Assembly (NCBI GenBank): GCA_017513185.1
Contig: JAFXGL010000004.1
Location: 1 to 64,000, forward strand
DNA length: 64,000 nt
Reading direction: 5' to 3'
Source of the DNA: Candidatus Saccharimonadota bacterium
GTDB taxonomy: Bacteria > Patescibacteriota > Saccharimonadia > Saccharimonadales > Saccharimonadaceae
In this document: one piece after another, positions 16,086 through 22,745 of the stretch
Numbering within the stretch: position 1 is the stretch's first letter
How the letters are laid out: the number at the start of each line of letters is the position of its first letter
Notes under the pieces: model-generated
Databases searched by the model: none
Seen by the model: the letters and a program-made list of their open reading frames with translations, nothing else
What the model was told of the DNA's origin: nothing
Position numbers and translations under genes: made by a program

Positions 16086-17720
16086 ATGGACGAAAATCAA
16101 ACACCCGATATCATCACCACCCCGCCGGAAAAGGCCAAGCCGAGGTTTAGAAAGGGCCTCTACGCCGTCGCCATCGTCTGCTGTCTCGCCATCATCGGCG
16201 TCAGCGGCTGGTACCTGTTTTCGCAAAAGACCAGCATCAAGACCGCCGTCCAAAACGATATCGAGCCCGCTCCCGCTCTAGAGCCTATCCCCGCTAGCAA
16301 GCTTGCCATGAAAGGCAACAGCCTTTCCGACTTTGACCTCGCCTTCCTTCGCCTAGAAAACAAGCAAGACAACGTCATCTACAGCCCGCTCTCCATCAAA
16401 TACGCCCTCGCTATGCTCGCCGACGGCGCCAATGGCCGCTCTAGAGAACAAATTACCGCCGTCATCGGCGATTATCAGCCCAAGGCCTATCTCAACAGCG
16501 TCAACCGCTCGCTTGCCAATGCCATGTTTATTCGTACTGATTTCGCTAATCAAGTCAAGCAATCTTTCAAAGACACTCTAGATAGCAAATATCACGCCTC
16601 CGTCATTCTCGACCCCTTCACCTCCCCTGACAACGCTAACAAATGGGTCGAAGACAAAACCCTCGGCATCATCAAAAATACCTTCGATAGCGGCACGGTC
16701 AATTCCGAGCTTGATTATATGCTTGTCAATGCTCTCGCTATCGACATGAAGTGGAATAATGCCATACAATGCGATTTTAATTCTACTATCCCATACAAGA
16801 AATATGGCGTTTATTATCGTCACGAAAATTATCAAGATAGCGTTGCGTGTATGGATTTGTCTAGAATGATCTTTAGTGGTCGAGAGAATGTCTCTAGCGG
16901 CAAGGTCGCTGTCAGCGCTAATCGTTACAATATCGTCCAAGACCTCGGGGAAAATTACATCCGTGAAACCGTTCAGGCTAAATACGACGAATGGCTTGCC
17001 GATGTTAAAGATAGGTACAAAGACTGCCCGGACTGTTATGATACATCCTTCGATTTAGACAAGTATATTGAAGAACTCAATTCAAACTATAATCGTCTAG
17101 ATACTTCCACAGACTTCTACTTCCTAGATACGGATAATGAGAAGATTTTCGCCAAAGACCTCCAAGAATACGATGGCTCTACTCTCCAATATGTCGGCAT
17201 TATGCCCAAATCCGGCTCTCTCAACGCCTACCTCAATAACTTCACTGCGGAAAAAGCTTCTACCCTTATCTCCTCTTTGAAAAATCCCGAACAATTAGAA
17301 ACCTTTAAAGACGGTGTCGTTACCAGGCTCAATGGCTACATTCCTTTCTTCAAGTTCAACTTTACAATGGATGACTTCATGTCTCACCTCGAGAGCCTAG
17401 GAATTACCGATATATTCTCTAGCGCCGATGCCGACCTTTCCAACATGCTTGAGTTTGACACTACTCTCCCGAGCAAACCACACATAGATGTCGCCATTCA
17501 TAAAGCTGATATCGAATTCAGCAATGAAGGCATCAAAGCTGCTGCCGTCACTGCCTTTGGTGGTATGGGCGCCGGCGCTATAGAGCGCTTTGATTACAGC
17601 TGGGACGTCCCCGTCGAAGAAATCGACCTCACCTTTGACAAGCCCTTCCTCTTCCTCATCCGCGACAAGGCGACTGGCGAAGTTTGGTTTACTGGTACTG
17701 TCTACAGCCCCGGCAACTAA
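16086..17720 (+). CDS. Membrane-anchored serpin (serine protease inhibitor family)
   Basis: 544 aa. After a short basic cytosolic stretch comes one membrane helix (about 24-46), then a serpin domain: NNVIYSPLSIKYALAMLADG-type helix region, MLVNALAIDMKW (strand 6B block), the hinge NEGIKAAAVT (480-489) and the C-terminal FDKPFLFLIRD signature (517-527). The small residues at hinge P12-P8 suggest a loop able to insert, so inhibitory function is plausible. P1 would fall near Ala496, hinting at elastase-like targets (inference). The domain is about 100 aa longer than usual owing to an insert before LQYVGIMPK. The start was placed after AAAGGA; a longer frame exists. It could protect the cell from host or neighbour proteases. 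Confidence 0.9.
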   Translation: MDENQTPDIITTPPEKAKPRFRKGLYAVAIVCCLAIIGVSGWYLFSQKTSIKTAVQNDIEPAPALEPIPASKLAMKGNSLSDFDLAFLRLENKQDNVIYSPLSIKYALAMLADGANGRSREQITAVIGDYQPKAYLNSVNRSLANAMFIRTDFANQVKQSFKDTLDSKYHASVILDPFTSPDNANKWVEDKTLGIIKNTFDSGTVNSELDYMLVNALAIDMKWNNAIQCDFNSTIPYKKYGVYYRHENYQDSVACMDLSRMIFSGRENVSSGKVAVSANRYNIVQDLGENYIRETVQAKYDEWLADVKDRYKDCPDCYDTSFDLDKYIEELNSNYNRLDTSTDFYFLDTDNEKIFAKDLQEYDGSTLQYVGIMPKSGSLNAYLNNFTAEKASTLISSLKNPEQLETFKDGVVTRLNGYIPFFKFNFTMDDFMSHLESLGITDIFSSADADLSNMLEFDTTLPSKPHIDVAIHKADIEFSNEGIKAAAVTAFGGMGAGAIERFDYSWDVPVEEIDLTFDKPFLFLIRDKATGEVWFTGTVYSPGN

Positions 17721-17721
17721 C

Positions 17722-17750
17722 TTGCCAAAACTGGTAAAATATTATATAAT
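17722..17750 (+). promoter_or_regulatory. Promoter of the coiled-coil membrane protein gene
   Basis: TTGCCA (17722-17727), 17 bp, TATAAT (17745-17750). Just after it CCCCCTC (17751-17757) is complementary to the ribosome site GAGGGGG (17781-17787). The predicted start of transcription falls at the end of the first arm, so a role in masking the ribosome site is uncertain. Confidence 0.65.
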
Positions 17751-17797
17751 CCCCCTCATAGGTTATTCCAAATCTAGCAAGAGGGGGATTTTAAACA

Positions 17798-18280
17798 ATG
17801 AGCTTTAACAACCGCAAATCCATCATGCCCGATGTCTCTCCGCGGCCCAAGTCTGACTTCGACGTCCGCAACCGTACCATCGCTATCATGCTCGCTGCAG
17901 CCTTCGTTGCCGTCATCGCACTCAGCATCGGCGCCTTTAGTGTCCACGACACCGAATCGGTCAAAAAAGCCTTAGCAGAAATCGAGGTTCAAAAAACCGA
18001 GCAGCTCGCCGCCTACACAGAAAAGATGTCCGAGCTCGACACCTACAAGCAAGAGCTCGATGGACGCGAAGTAAAACTCACCAAGCGCGAAGAGACCGTA
18101 AAAAAGCGCGAAACCGACCTCTCCGAGGCCGAAACCGCACTCGAAGAAGAACGCACTGCCTTCGCCGACGAAAAAGCTCTGTTTTATGCCAGTCAGACCC
18201 GCGTCTACGAACTATCTAAAAAGCTCTACCTAGAGCTCGCACCCAACTACGAATCAGCCGACCCGGCTGTCTCTGAATAA
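17798..18280 (+). CDS. Single-pass membrane protein with coiled coil (160 aa)
   Basis: No named family recognised. A membrane helix at about residues 28-48 (AIMLAAAFVAVIALSIGAF) is followed by a long charged heptad-like coiled coil (about 55-130, rich in E, K, L and A) and a short tail. Orientation is probably N-in with the coiled coil outside, which could act as a spacer or as a dimerising stalk. It has its own promoter and a strong GAGGGGG ribosome site, and ends at a clear terminator. It follows the serpin by 77 nt on the same strand and may be a surface partner (inference only). Confidence 0.75.
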   Translation: MSFNNRKSIMPDVSPRPKSDFDVRNRTIAIMLAAAFVAVIALSIGAFSVHDTESVKKALAEIEVQKTEQLAAYTEKMSELDTYKQELDGREVKLTKREETVKKRETDLSEAETALEEERTAFADEKALFYASQTRVYELSKKLYLELAPNYESADPAVSE

Positions 18281-18286
18281 CCTCCA

Positions 18287-18310
18287 CCCCGCCCATGCGG
18301 GGTTTTCTTT
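18287..18310 (+). terminator. Terminator
   Basis: CCCCGC/GCGGGG hairpin followed by TTTTCTTTT, ending the transcript of the coiled-coil protein gene. Confidence 0.85.
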
Positions 18311-18370
18311 TCGCTTATTTTTCCAAACTGTGCTATTATATATTATATATAACCTAACATGGAGAAAACA

Positions 18371-18772
18371 ATGGCTACCATTGACCAACAATTTGTCGAA
18401 TATATCGTCAAAACCCTCGTGAACAATCCCGAAAAAGTCGAAGTCGAACGCAAAATCGACGAAAAAGGCGTCCTTCTATCCCTCTCTGTTGACCCAGAAG
18501 ATGTTGGTCGCGTGATTGGCAAACGTGGCGCCACCGCTCAGAGCATCCGCACGCTACTCCGCGCCCTTGGCACCAAAAACGACGCTCGCTACAACCTCAA
18601 GATTGTCAATACTGACGCTCCGGAAGGCGCCGAACATAGCGCGGTAGAAAACCGCGCAGACGACAGAGAAGCGACCCCTGTCGAAGAAAACGAAGAAGAC
18701 GACGCCCGCTCCGAAGAACTCGCCGAAAAAACCCGCGCCGAGATGGAAGACCTCGACGACCTCGATATTTAG
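18371..18772 (+). CDS. khpA: KH-domain RNA-binding protein KhpA (YlqC family)
   Basis: 133 aa. A single type II KH domain occupies residues 1-75 with the nucleic-acid-binding GxxG loop in DVGRVIGKRGATAQSIRTLL. In Gram-positive relatives KhpA pairs with KhpB to bind many RNAs and affects division and envelope growth. The domain is followed by about 50 acidic residues not typical of the family. The start at MATIDQQ follows GGAGAAAACA; an ATG four codons upstream overlaps the ribosome site. The usual neighbour, rpsP, is adjacent but convergent rather than in the same operon. Confidence 0.9.
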   Translation: MATIDQQFVEYIVKTLVNNPEKVEVERKIDEKGVLLSLSVDPEDVGRVIGKRGATAQSIRTLLRALGTKNDARYNLKIVNTDAPEGAEHSAVENRADDREATPVEENEEDDARSEELAEKTRAEMEDLDDLDI

Positions 18773-18784
18773 TAGCAGAGTAAA

Positions 18785-18808
18785 AAATAAGCCCCTGGGG
18801 GCTTATTT
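18785..18808. terminator. Bidirectional terminator between khpA and rpsP
   Basis: AAATAAGCCCC/GGGGCTTATTT, a near-perfect 11-bp hairpin with A and T runs at its ends, placed between convergent genes. Confidence 0.85.
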
Positions 18809-18819
18809 TGTTTTTGCTT

Positions 18820-19191
18820 TTACTCTGCTGGAGCAGCTTCCTCCGCAGGGGCTTCCTCGGCGGGAGCTTCAGCTTCTTTGGGCTGATTCTTGCGGAGCTT
18901 GTCAGCGTGCTTGGCCTTAGCGGACTTTTTGGGAGCCGGTTTGTACCATTTTGGCATCTTGACGCCGTTCTTTTCTAGAACGAAGGCGACGCGAGAAGAA
19001 GGCTGGGCGCCGTTCTTGAGGTAGAACTCGACCTTTTCCTTATTAAGGACGAGTTTTTTGGTTTCTGGGTTGTAGTTGCCGACCTCGGCCACAACGCGCC
19101 CGGAAAGAGGGTGACGCTGGGATTCTTGGACGACTATCCGATACACGGGGGTATGTGTTCGGCCATTACGCTGCATGCGAATCGCGAGCAT
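18820..19191 (-). CDS. rpsP: 30S ribosomal protein bS16
   Basis: 123 aa. The first 80 residues are a full bS16 (MLAIRMQRNGRTHTPVYRIV, then GRVVAEVGNYNPETKK). It helps assemble the small subunit. The C-terminal 40 residues are a low-complexity tail rich in K, then A, P and E, an extension not needed for the fold. It has an independent promoter (TTGTCA-17-TAAAAT) and an AGGAG ribosome site. Confidence 0.96.
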   Translation of the reverse strand: MLAIRMQRNGRTHTPVYRIVVQESQRHPLSGRVVAEVGNYNPETKKLVLNKEKVEFYLKNGAQPSSRVAFVLEKNGVKMPKWYKPAPKKSAKAKHADKLRKNQPKEAEAPAEEAPAEEAAPAE

Positions 19192-19222
19192 TGGATTTCT
19201 CCTATTAAATGTTAGTTTCTAT

Positions 19223-19251
19223 ATTTTACACCATTTTTTCACTTTTGACAA
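19223..19251 (-). promoter_or_regulatory. rpsP promoter
   Basis: TTGTCA (19246-19251), 17 bp, TAAAAT (19223-19228) with TG upstream of the -10. Confidence 0.7.
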
Positions 19252-19254
19252 GAA

Positions 19255-19281
19255 AAAACCCGGGGGTTAGGCCCGGGTTTT
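19255..19281 (-). terminator. Terminator overlapping a stop codon
   Basis: AAAACCCGGG/CCCGGGTTTT, a perfect 10-bp stem whose loop contains the TAA stop of the preceding gene. The T-run is correct for the minus strand. Confidence 0.85.
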
Positions 19282-19800
19282 GCGGAAGTCGCGACGCGGT
19301 AAATCGTCAAGTTCGAAGGGCGGGTGGCCCGATTCGATGTGACGTTTGATGTGGCGCCTAAACTTTTCGCGATTTTTCTCGTTTTCGAGGAGGCCCATGA
19401 GCGTCATGGCGCTGACCTGGTCGAGGTCGTGGTTGCGAGCATACCAGTTGACCTCGTCGACGGATTTGAAAAAGTTTTTGACGGATTCTTCGCGGGCAAA
19501 CTTAAGTTGATTGACGTCGCCGTCGTAGTATTTATCGATGACGTGTTTAACATTGAAAGCTTTGGACTTGTCGCGGAAGTTCATCAACATTTTATCCTTG
19601 CCGGCGAGATCGCCAGCGGCGTCGACAACGGCGAGACAGAGTTGCCAATAGTTCTTCCATGTGTTTGCGGGATATTCGTAGTCGGATTGCGACACTCGTA
19701 AGATAGCGGCGCGCTTTTTGTCTCCACCAAGGAGGTCGGCGACGGTGCGTTTTTCTGGGCTTTCCTGAAGTTCGATAGAAAGATTCGACATTTTCGACAT
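19267..19800 (-). CDS. Hypothetical protein (177 aa)
   Basis: No family recognised. It is predicted to be mostly helical, without signal peptide or membrane segments, with a basic, histidine-rich C-terminus (RRHIKRHIESGH). The start was set at MSKMSNL, 5 nt after a GGAGGGA ribosome site; the frame continues six codons upstream through that site. It is a single gene with a strong TTGACT-17-TATAAT promoter and a terminator that overlaps its stop. Confidence 0.75.
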   Translation of the reverse strand: MSKMSNLSIELQESPEKRTVADLLGGDKKRAAILRVSQSDYEYPANTWKNYWQLCLAVVDAAGDLAGKDKMLMNFRDKSKAFNVKHVIDKYYDGDVNQLKFAREESVKNFFKSVDEVNWYARNHDLDQVSAMTLMGLLENEKNREKFRRHIKRHIESGHPPFELDDLPRRDFRKTRA

Positions 19801-19843
19801 TTTATTCCCTCCCTCCATAAAATTTGTCGAAATGTATGGTTTT

Positions 19844-19872
19844 ATTATACCATAAAGATTTTAAAAAGTCAA
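19844..19872 (-). promoter_or_regulatory. Promoter of the 177-aa gene
   Basis: TTGACT (19867-19872), 17 bp, TATAAT (19844-19849) with extended TGG. Confidence 0.85.
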
Positions 19873-19892
19873 TAACGATAGGGGCGATGACC

Positions 19893-19987
19893 AAAAAACC
19901 ACCCTGTTAGCCATCAGCGTGGATTTTTGAACATATAAGCTCTCAACAACTTACGTAAGGGGATCTCGCAGTTTGTGATTACAAACT
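19893..19987 (-). ncRNA. Candidate small RNA (about 95 nt)
   Basis: Between RNase III and the next gene's promoter there is a complete transcription unit without a convincing ORF. A promoter at 19994-20022 puts the 5' end at a hairpin AGTTTGT/ACAAACT (19970-19987). The unit ends in CCAC-CTG/CAG-GTGG (19899-19922) followed by T6. The middle holds the palindrome TTACGTAA. It is not recognisable as 6S, SRP RNA, tmRNA or RNase P. An attenuated leader with a 6-codon ORF is an alternative, less likely because the next gene has its own promoter. Confidence 0.6.
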
Positions 19988-19993
19988 AGAATA

Positions 19994-20022
19994 AGTATAA
20001 GCTAAATGCGGCTTAAAGTCAA
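19994..20022 (-). promoter_or_regulatory. Promoter of the candidate small RNA
   Basis: TTGACT (20017-20022), 17 bp, TATACT (19994-19999). The -35 overlaps the last codons of rnc. Confidence 0.7.
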
Positions 20023-20741
20023 GGTCTTTTCTCGACTTTTTTGTGCATAGCCTTGATGCGCTTGATGCCCTCGAGGGCGGCGGCGGTTTGGGCGTCTTGC
20101 TTGCTGTGGCCGGTGCCGGTGCCAAAGATGTTTTTGCCGACGTAAACGGCGACAGTGAAGGTCTTGTTGTGGTCGGGGCCGTCCTCTTTCAGGGTGCGAT
20201 AGGTCGGAGTTTCGGTGAAGTCTTTTTGGGTGAGCTCTTGGAAGTAAGATTTGGCGTCGCGCCAAGAGTCGGACTCGATGATTTCGTCAATCTTGACGAG
20301 GATGTGCTTTTCGATGAAAGCTTTGGCGGTGTCGTAGCCTTGGTCGAGGTAGATGGCGCCAATGACGGCCTCGAAACAGTCGGCCATAATGACGGCGTGG
20401 GCGCGTTCGGTGCCCATTTTTTCGCCGTGGGAGAGGCGGACGAGTGGCTCGTAGCCGAGCTTGTAGCCGGCGTCGCCGATGGATTCGGTGCGGACAAGGG
20501 CGGCGCGCCAGGCGGTCATGATGCCTTCAGGCTGGTCGTAGTTGCGATAGAGGAAGTCGCTGGTGACGAGTTCTAGCACGGCGTCGCCGAGATATTCGAG
20601 GCGTTCGTTGTGAAGGGTGTGGTGTTTTTTGTGTTCGTTGACATAGCTCCGGTGGGTCAGCGCGGTGACGAGGAGGTTGATGTCATGAAATTCGAAGCCA
20701 AGTTTTTCCCTGGCGAAGTCTTGATAAGGTTTGGTGTCCAA
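20019..20741 (-). CDS. rnc: Ribonuclease III
   Basis: 240 aa. The catalytic domain carries the signature NERLEYLGDAVLEL with metal ligands E49 and D53 and the second pair in DCFEAVIGAIYLD. A C-terminal double-stranded RNA-binding domain (about 165-232) follows. It cleaves long RNA duplexes, including rRNA precursors, and so is the likely processor of the expanded 23S helix and the long palindromic transcripts in this window. It is the last gene of the bL32-NusB-NUDIX-RNase III operon, starting 1 nt after the NUDIX gene. Confidence 0.96.
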   Translation of the reverse strand: MDTKPYQDFAREKLGFEFHDINLLVTALTHRSYVNEHKKHHTLHNERLEYLGDAVLELVTSDFLYRNYDQPEGIMTAWRAALVRTESIGDAGYKLGYEPLVRLSHGEKMGTERAHAVIMADCFEAVIGAIYLDQGYDTAKAFIEKHILVKIDEIIESDSWRDAKSYFQELTQKDFTETPTYRTLKEDGPDHNKTFTVAVYVGKNIFGTGTGHSKQDAQTAAALEGIKRIKAMHKKVEKRP

Positions 20742-20742
20742 T

Positions 20743-21375
20743 TTAGTATTCTCCTGAACGGATTTTTTTCTTTGCTATTAACATGAGTTTTTCGATGTCA
20801 TCGTATTCGATGGCGTCGAGGGCGTCGGCAAACTTAAACCATTTGATGCCGTTCATCCATTTTTCTTTGGTGGGGGTTTCGCGCGGGTCCAGAGAGTGGA
20901 CGAGGTAAATCTGAGTGGTCATGAGGACGAGTTTGTCGAGACGGCGATATTTGAAGTGGATTTTTCCAAGCCAGCACAAGGTGTTGATATGGAAAAGCCC
21001 CGCTTCTTCGCCGATTTCGCGGATGGCGGTTTGTTTGGCGGTTTCGCCGGGCTCAATGTGGCCCTTGGGGATGGTCCAGCGGTTTTTGCTGTCTTGAATC
21101 AGTAAGATTTCGATGTCTTTTTTGTCTTTGGACAAACGAAAAACGATGCCGCCGGCGGTAGGTTCGCGGACGATTTCTTGGATGACCGGCTTTTTGCGAA
21201 AGACGGTTTCCTTGAATTTGTCGATGGCGGAAGGACGATATTGTTTCGGAAGAGCTTCCGGAACTTTGAGGTTACTTCCCTTCCTTTTGATCGGCGGGCG
21301 CTGGGGTCTCCCCTGGCGTGGTGTCGCCGTCCTGGGATTTTTCTTGCTTTCCATGATGGTTTTTTGCGGAGTCAT
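20743..21375 (-). CDS. NUDIX hydrolase
   Basis: 210 aa. The NUDIX box is complete (GHIEPGETAKQTAIREI followed by GEEAGL, around residues 105-127), coordinating magnesium for cleavage of a nucleoside diphosphate linked to another group. Substrate cannot be told. The domain begins near residue 70; before it lies a basic, proline-rich, probably unstructured extension. The first ATG overlaps nusB by 104 nt and no later ATG, GTG or TTG precedes the domain, so the extension and overlap seem genuine. An ATG seven codons in is an alternative start. Confidence 0.88.
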   Translation of the reverse strand: MTPQKTIMESKKNPRTATPRQGRPQRPPIKRKGSNLKVPEALPKQYRPSAIDKFKETVFRKKPVIQEIVREPTAGGIVFRLSKDKKDIEILLIQDSKNRWTIPKGHIEPGETAKQTAIREIGEEAGLFHINTLCWLGKIHFKYRRLDKLVLMTTQIYLVHSLDPRETPTKEKWMNGIKWFKFADALDAIEYDDIEKLMLIAKKKIRSGEY

Positions 21376-21811
21376 CGGCAGATAGGCCTAGCTGTTTGAA
21401 GGCTGTGCCGAGGACGCCGTTGATGAACTTTGATGAGTTTTCGGAGCCGAAAGCTTTGGCAAGCTCAACGGCTTCGTTGATGGCGACCTTCGGGGGGACC
21501 GAGTCGCCGGTGTATTTGAGCTCGTAGAGGCCGATGCGCAGGACGTTGCGGTCGATGGCGGCAATGCTAGAAATGGGCCATTCGGGGGCGAGGGGGGTCA
21601 GATCTTCGTCTAGACTCTCCATCTTTTCTACGACACCGCGAGAAAGGGCGTAGACGAACTCGGTGTCGCCCAGGGCCTTTTCGTAGGGGGTGATGTTTTT
21701 TGCGACAATATGGTCGATGTCGGCTGTGGCATCGCCCGCCTTACTTCGAAACTCGTATTCGTACAAGCTCTGAAGTGATATGATTCTGCCTAAGTGCCGA
21801 TTAGATGCCAT
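21272..21811 (-). CDS. nusB: Transcription antitermination factor NusB
   Basis: 179 aa. The all-helical NusB domain occupies about residues 1-140 (LGRIISLQSLYEYEF at the N-terminus, AAIDRNVLRIGLYEL and VAINEAVELAKAFGSENSSKFINGVL later). With NusE (S10) it binds boxA RNA and keeps polymerase moving through rRNA genes. The last 35 residues are an unstructured tail encoded by DNA that also encodes the start of the NUDIX protein in another frame. It starts 1 nt after bL32. Confidence 0.94.
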   Translation of the reverse strand: MASNRHLGRIISLQSLYEYEFRSKAGDATADIDHIVAKNITPYEKALGDTEFVYALSRGVVEKMESLDEDLTPLAPEWPISSIAAIDRNVLRIGLYELKYTGDSVPPKVAINEAVELAKAFGSENSSKFINGVLGTAFKQLGLSADDSAKNHHGKQEKSQDGDTTPGETPAPADQKEGK

Positions 21812-21812
21812 A

Positions 21813-22055
21813 TTATTTCTTTGCCTTAGCGGTTTTTTTAGCTAGCTTGGCCTTGGTCGCAGCTTTCTTAGCGGATTTGACGGAAGTGGACTTGGACGGC
21901 TTAACGGTCTTGACTTTGACGCGTGGGGTTTGTTTCTTAGTCTCAAAAGCTTTGACAGGGGAAACTTTATTGACAGCCCTGGCGAGGTTAAGACGGAGGT
22001 GGCTCCTTCTCAAACCGGTTTTACGCGGGCTGCTCTGTTTTTTAGGTTCAGGCAT
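21813..22055 (-). CDS. rpmF: 50S ribosomal protein bL32, zinc-free form (probable)
   Basis: 80 aa. The N-terminus MPEPKKQSSPRKTGLRRSH matches the bL32 pattern (MAVPKxxTSxSRxxxRRSH). The four-cysteine zinc ribbon found in many bL32 proteins is absent and the C-terminal half is a lysine/alanine tail. It would sit in the large subunit near the exit of the peptidyl transferase centre. It is the first gene of the operon with nusB and rnc and has its own promoter. The call rests on the N-terminal 20 residues and on the size. Confidence 0.75.
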   Translation of the reverse strand: MPEPKKQSSPRKTGLRRSHLRLNLARAVNKVSPVKAFETKKQTPRVKVKTVKPSKSTSVKSAKKAATKAKLAKKTAKAKK

Positions 22056-22086
22056 GATGCTCCTTTAATAATAGATACTTTGGACT

Positions 22087-22115
22087 ATAATAGCACGTTT
22101 TAAGGGTGATTGCAA
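22087..22115 (-). promoter_or_regulatory. Promoter of rpmF-nusB-NUDIX-rnc
   Basis: TTGCAA (22110-22115), 17 bp, TATTAT (22087-22092) with extended TGC. Confidence 0.75.
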
Positions 22116-22140
22116 GGTGTCTTCTCATGCAAAAGTATGC

Positions 22141-22146
22141 TACAAT
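22141..22146 (+). promoter_or_regulatory. -10 element of tsaC (leaderless)
   Basis: Extended -10 TGCTACAAT with 6 nt between it and the ATG, so transcription should start at or next to the start codon. No ribosome site is present. Confidence 0.7.
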
Positions 22147-22152
22147 AGCAAT

Positions 22153-22737
22153 ATGATTCAAACCGCGCCTGAGCATACCAGTCAAATTATCAAAGCCCTT
22201 AAAGAGGGCCAGGTGGTGGCGTTGCCGACGGAGACTGTCTATGGCCTCGCTATTGCGCTGAATTCTGCGACGGCCTTGGAGAAGTTGATTTTCTTGAAGC
22301 GCCGAGATTTGCAGTCGGGTAAGATTTTTACCCTTGTGCCGGAGTCGCGAGCGGATATTTCTAAGTACGCTACGCTAAACAAGCTTTCGCGCGAGTATAT
22401 TGGCAAGTATATTCCTGGTGAAATTACCCTCATTTTGCATAAAAATCCTGATTTTTCTCATCCATATTTTAATCATTTTACAACTGTTGGCATTCGTATC
22501 CCGGCCTCGCCATTGTTTGAGAAGATTTTACCAGAAACTGGGCCGCTACTTCTCACTAGTGCGAATCCTCGCGGTGATACTCCGGCGATTTCTTCTGATG
22601 AAGTAGCCAAAACTATGCCAAAAGTAGATTTGATTGTCGAGGGACGGACGGTTGAAGGTAAGAAACCTTCCACGATAGTAGATTTGACTAATAAAACACC
22701 GAAGATTCTTCGACAGGGTGATTTAAAAGTGTTATAA
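22153..22737 (+). CDS. tsaC: Threonylcarbamoyl-AMP synthase (Sua5/YrdC/YciO family)
   Basis: 194 aa single YrdC-like domain with KEGQVVALPTETVYGLA near the N-terminus, KRRDLQSGK in the substrate pocket region, and GIRIPASP and LLLTSANPRG blocks. It makes threonylcarbamoyl-adenylate from threonine, bicarbonate and ATP, the first step of the universal t6A modification of ANN-decoding tRNAs. The start at MIQTAPEH was preferred to an upstream ATG because the latter would lie within the promoter. The transcript looks leaderless. It is followed 8 nt later by leuS. Confidence 0.92.
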   Translation: MIQTAPEHTSQIIKALKEGQVVALPTETVYGLAIALNSATALEKLIFLKRRDLQSGKIFTLVPESRADISKYATLNKLSREYIGKYIPGEITLILHKNPDFSHPYFNHFTTVGIRIPASPLFEKILPETGPLLLTSANPRGDTPAISSDEVAKTMPKVDLIVEGRTVEGKKPSTIVDLTNKTPKILRQGDLKVL

Positions 22738-22738
22738 T
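22733..22738 (+). promoter_or_regulatory. -10 element of leuS (leaderless)
   Basis: Extended -10 TATAAT inside the last codons and stop of tsaC, 7 nt before the leuS ATG. No ribosome site is present. Confidence 0.65.
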
Positions 22739-22745
22739 ATAACAC

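Noticed and set aside
17751..17787. Ribosome-site-masking riboswitch or thermometer before the coiled-coil gene
   Set aside because: CCCCCTC could pair with GAGGGGG, but the predicted transcription start falls at the end of the first arm, so most of it would not be in the RNA.
19893..19987. 6S RNA, SRP RNA, tmRNA or RNase P RNA identity for the small RNA
   Set aside because: The size is too small and the diagnostic motifs of each family are absent.
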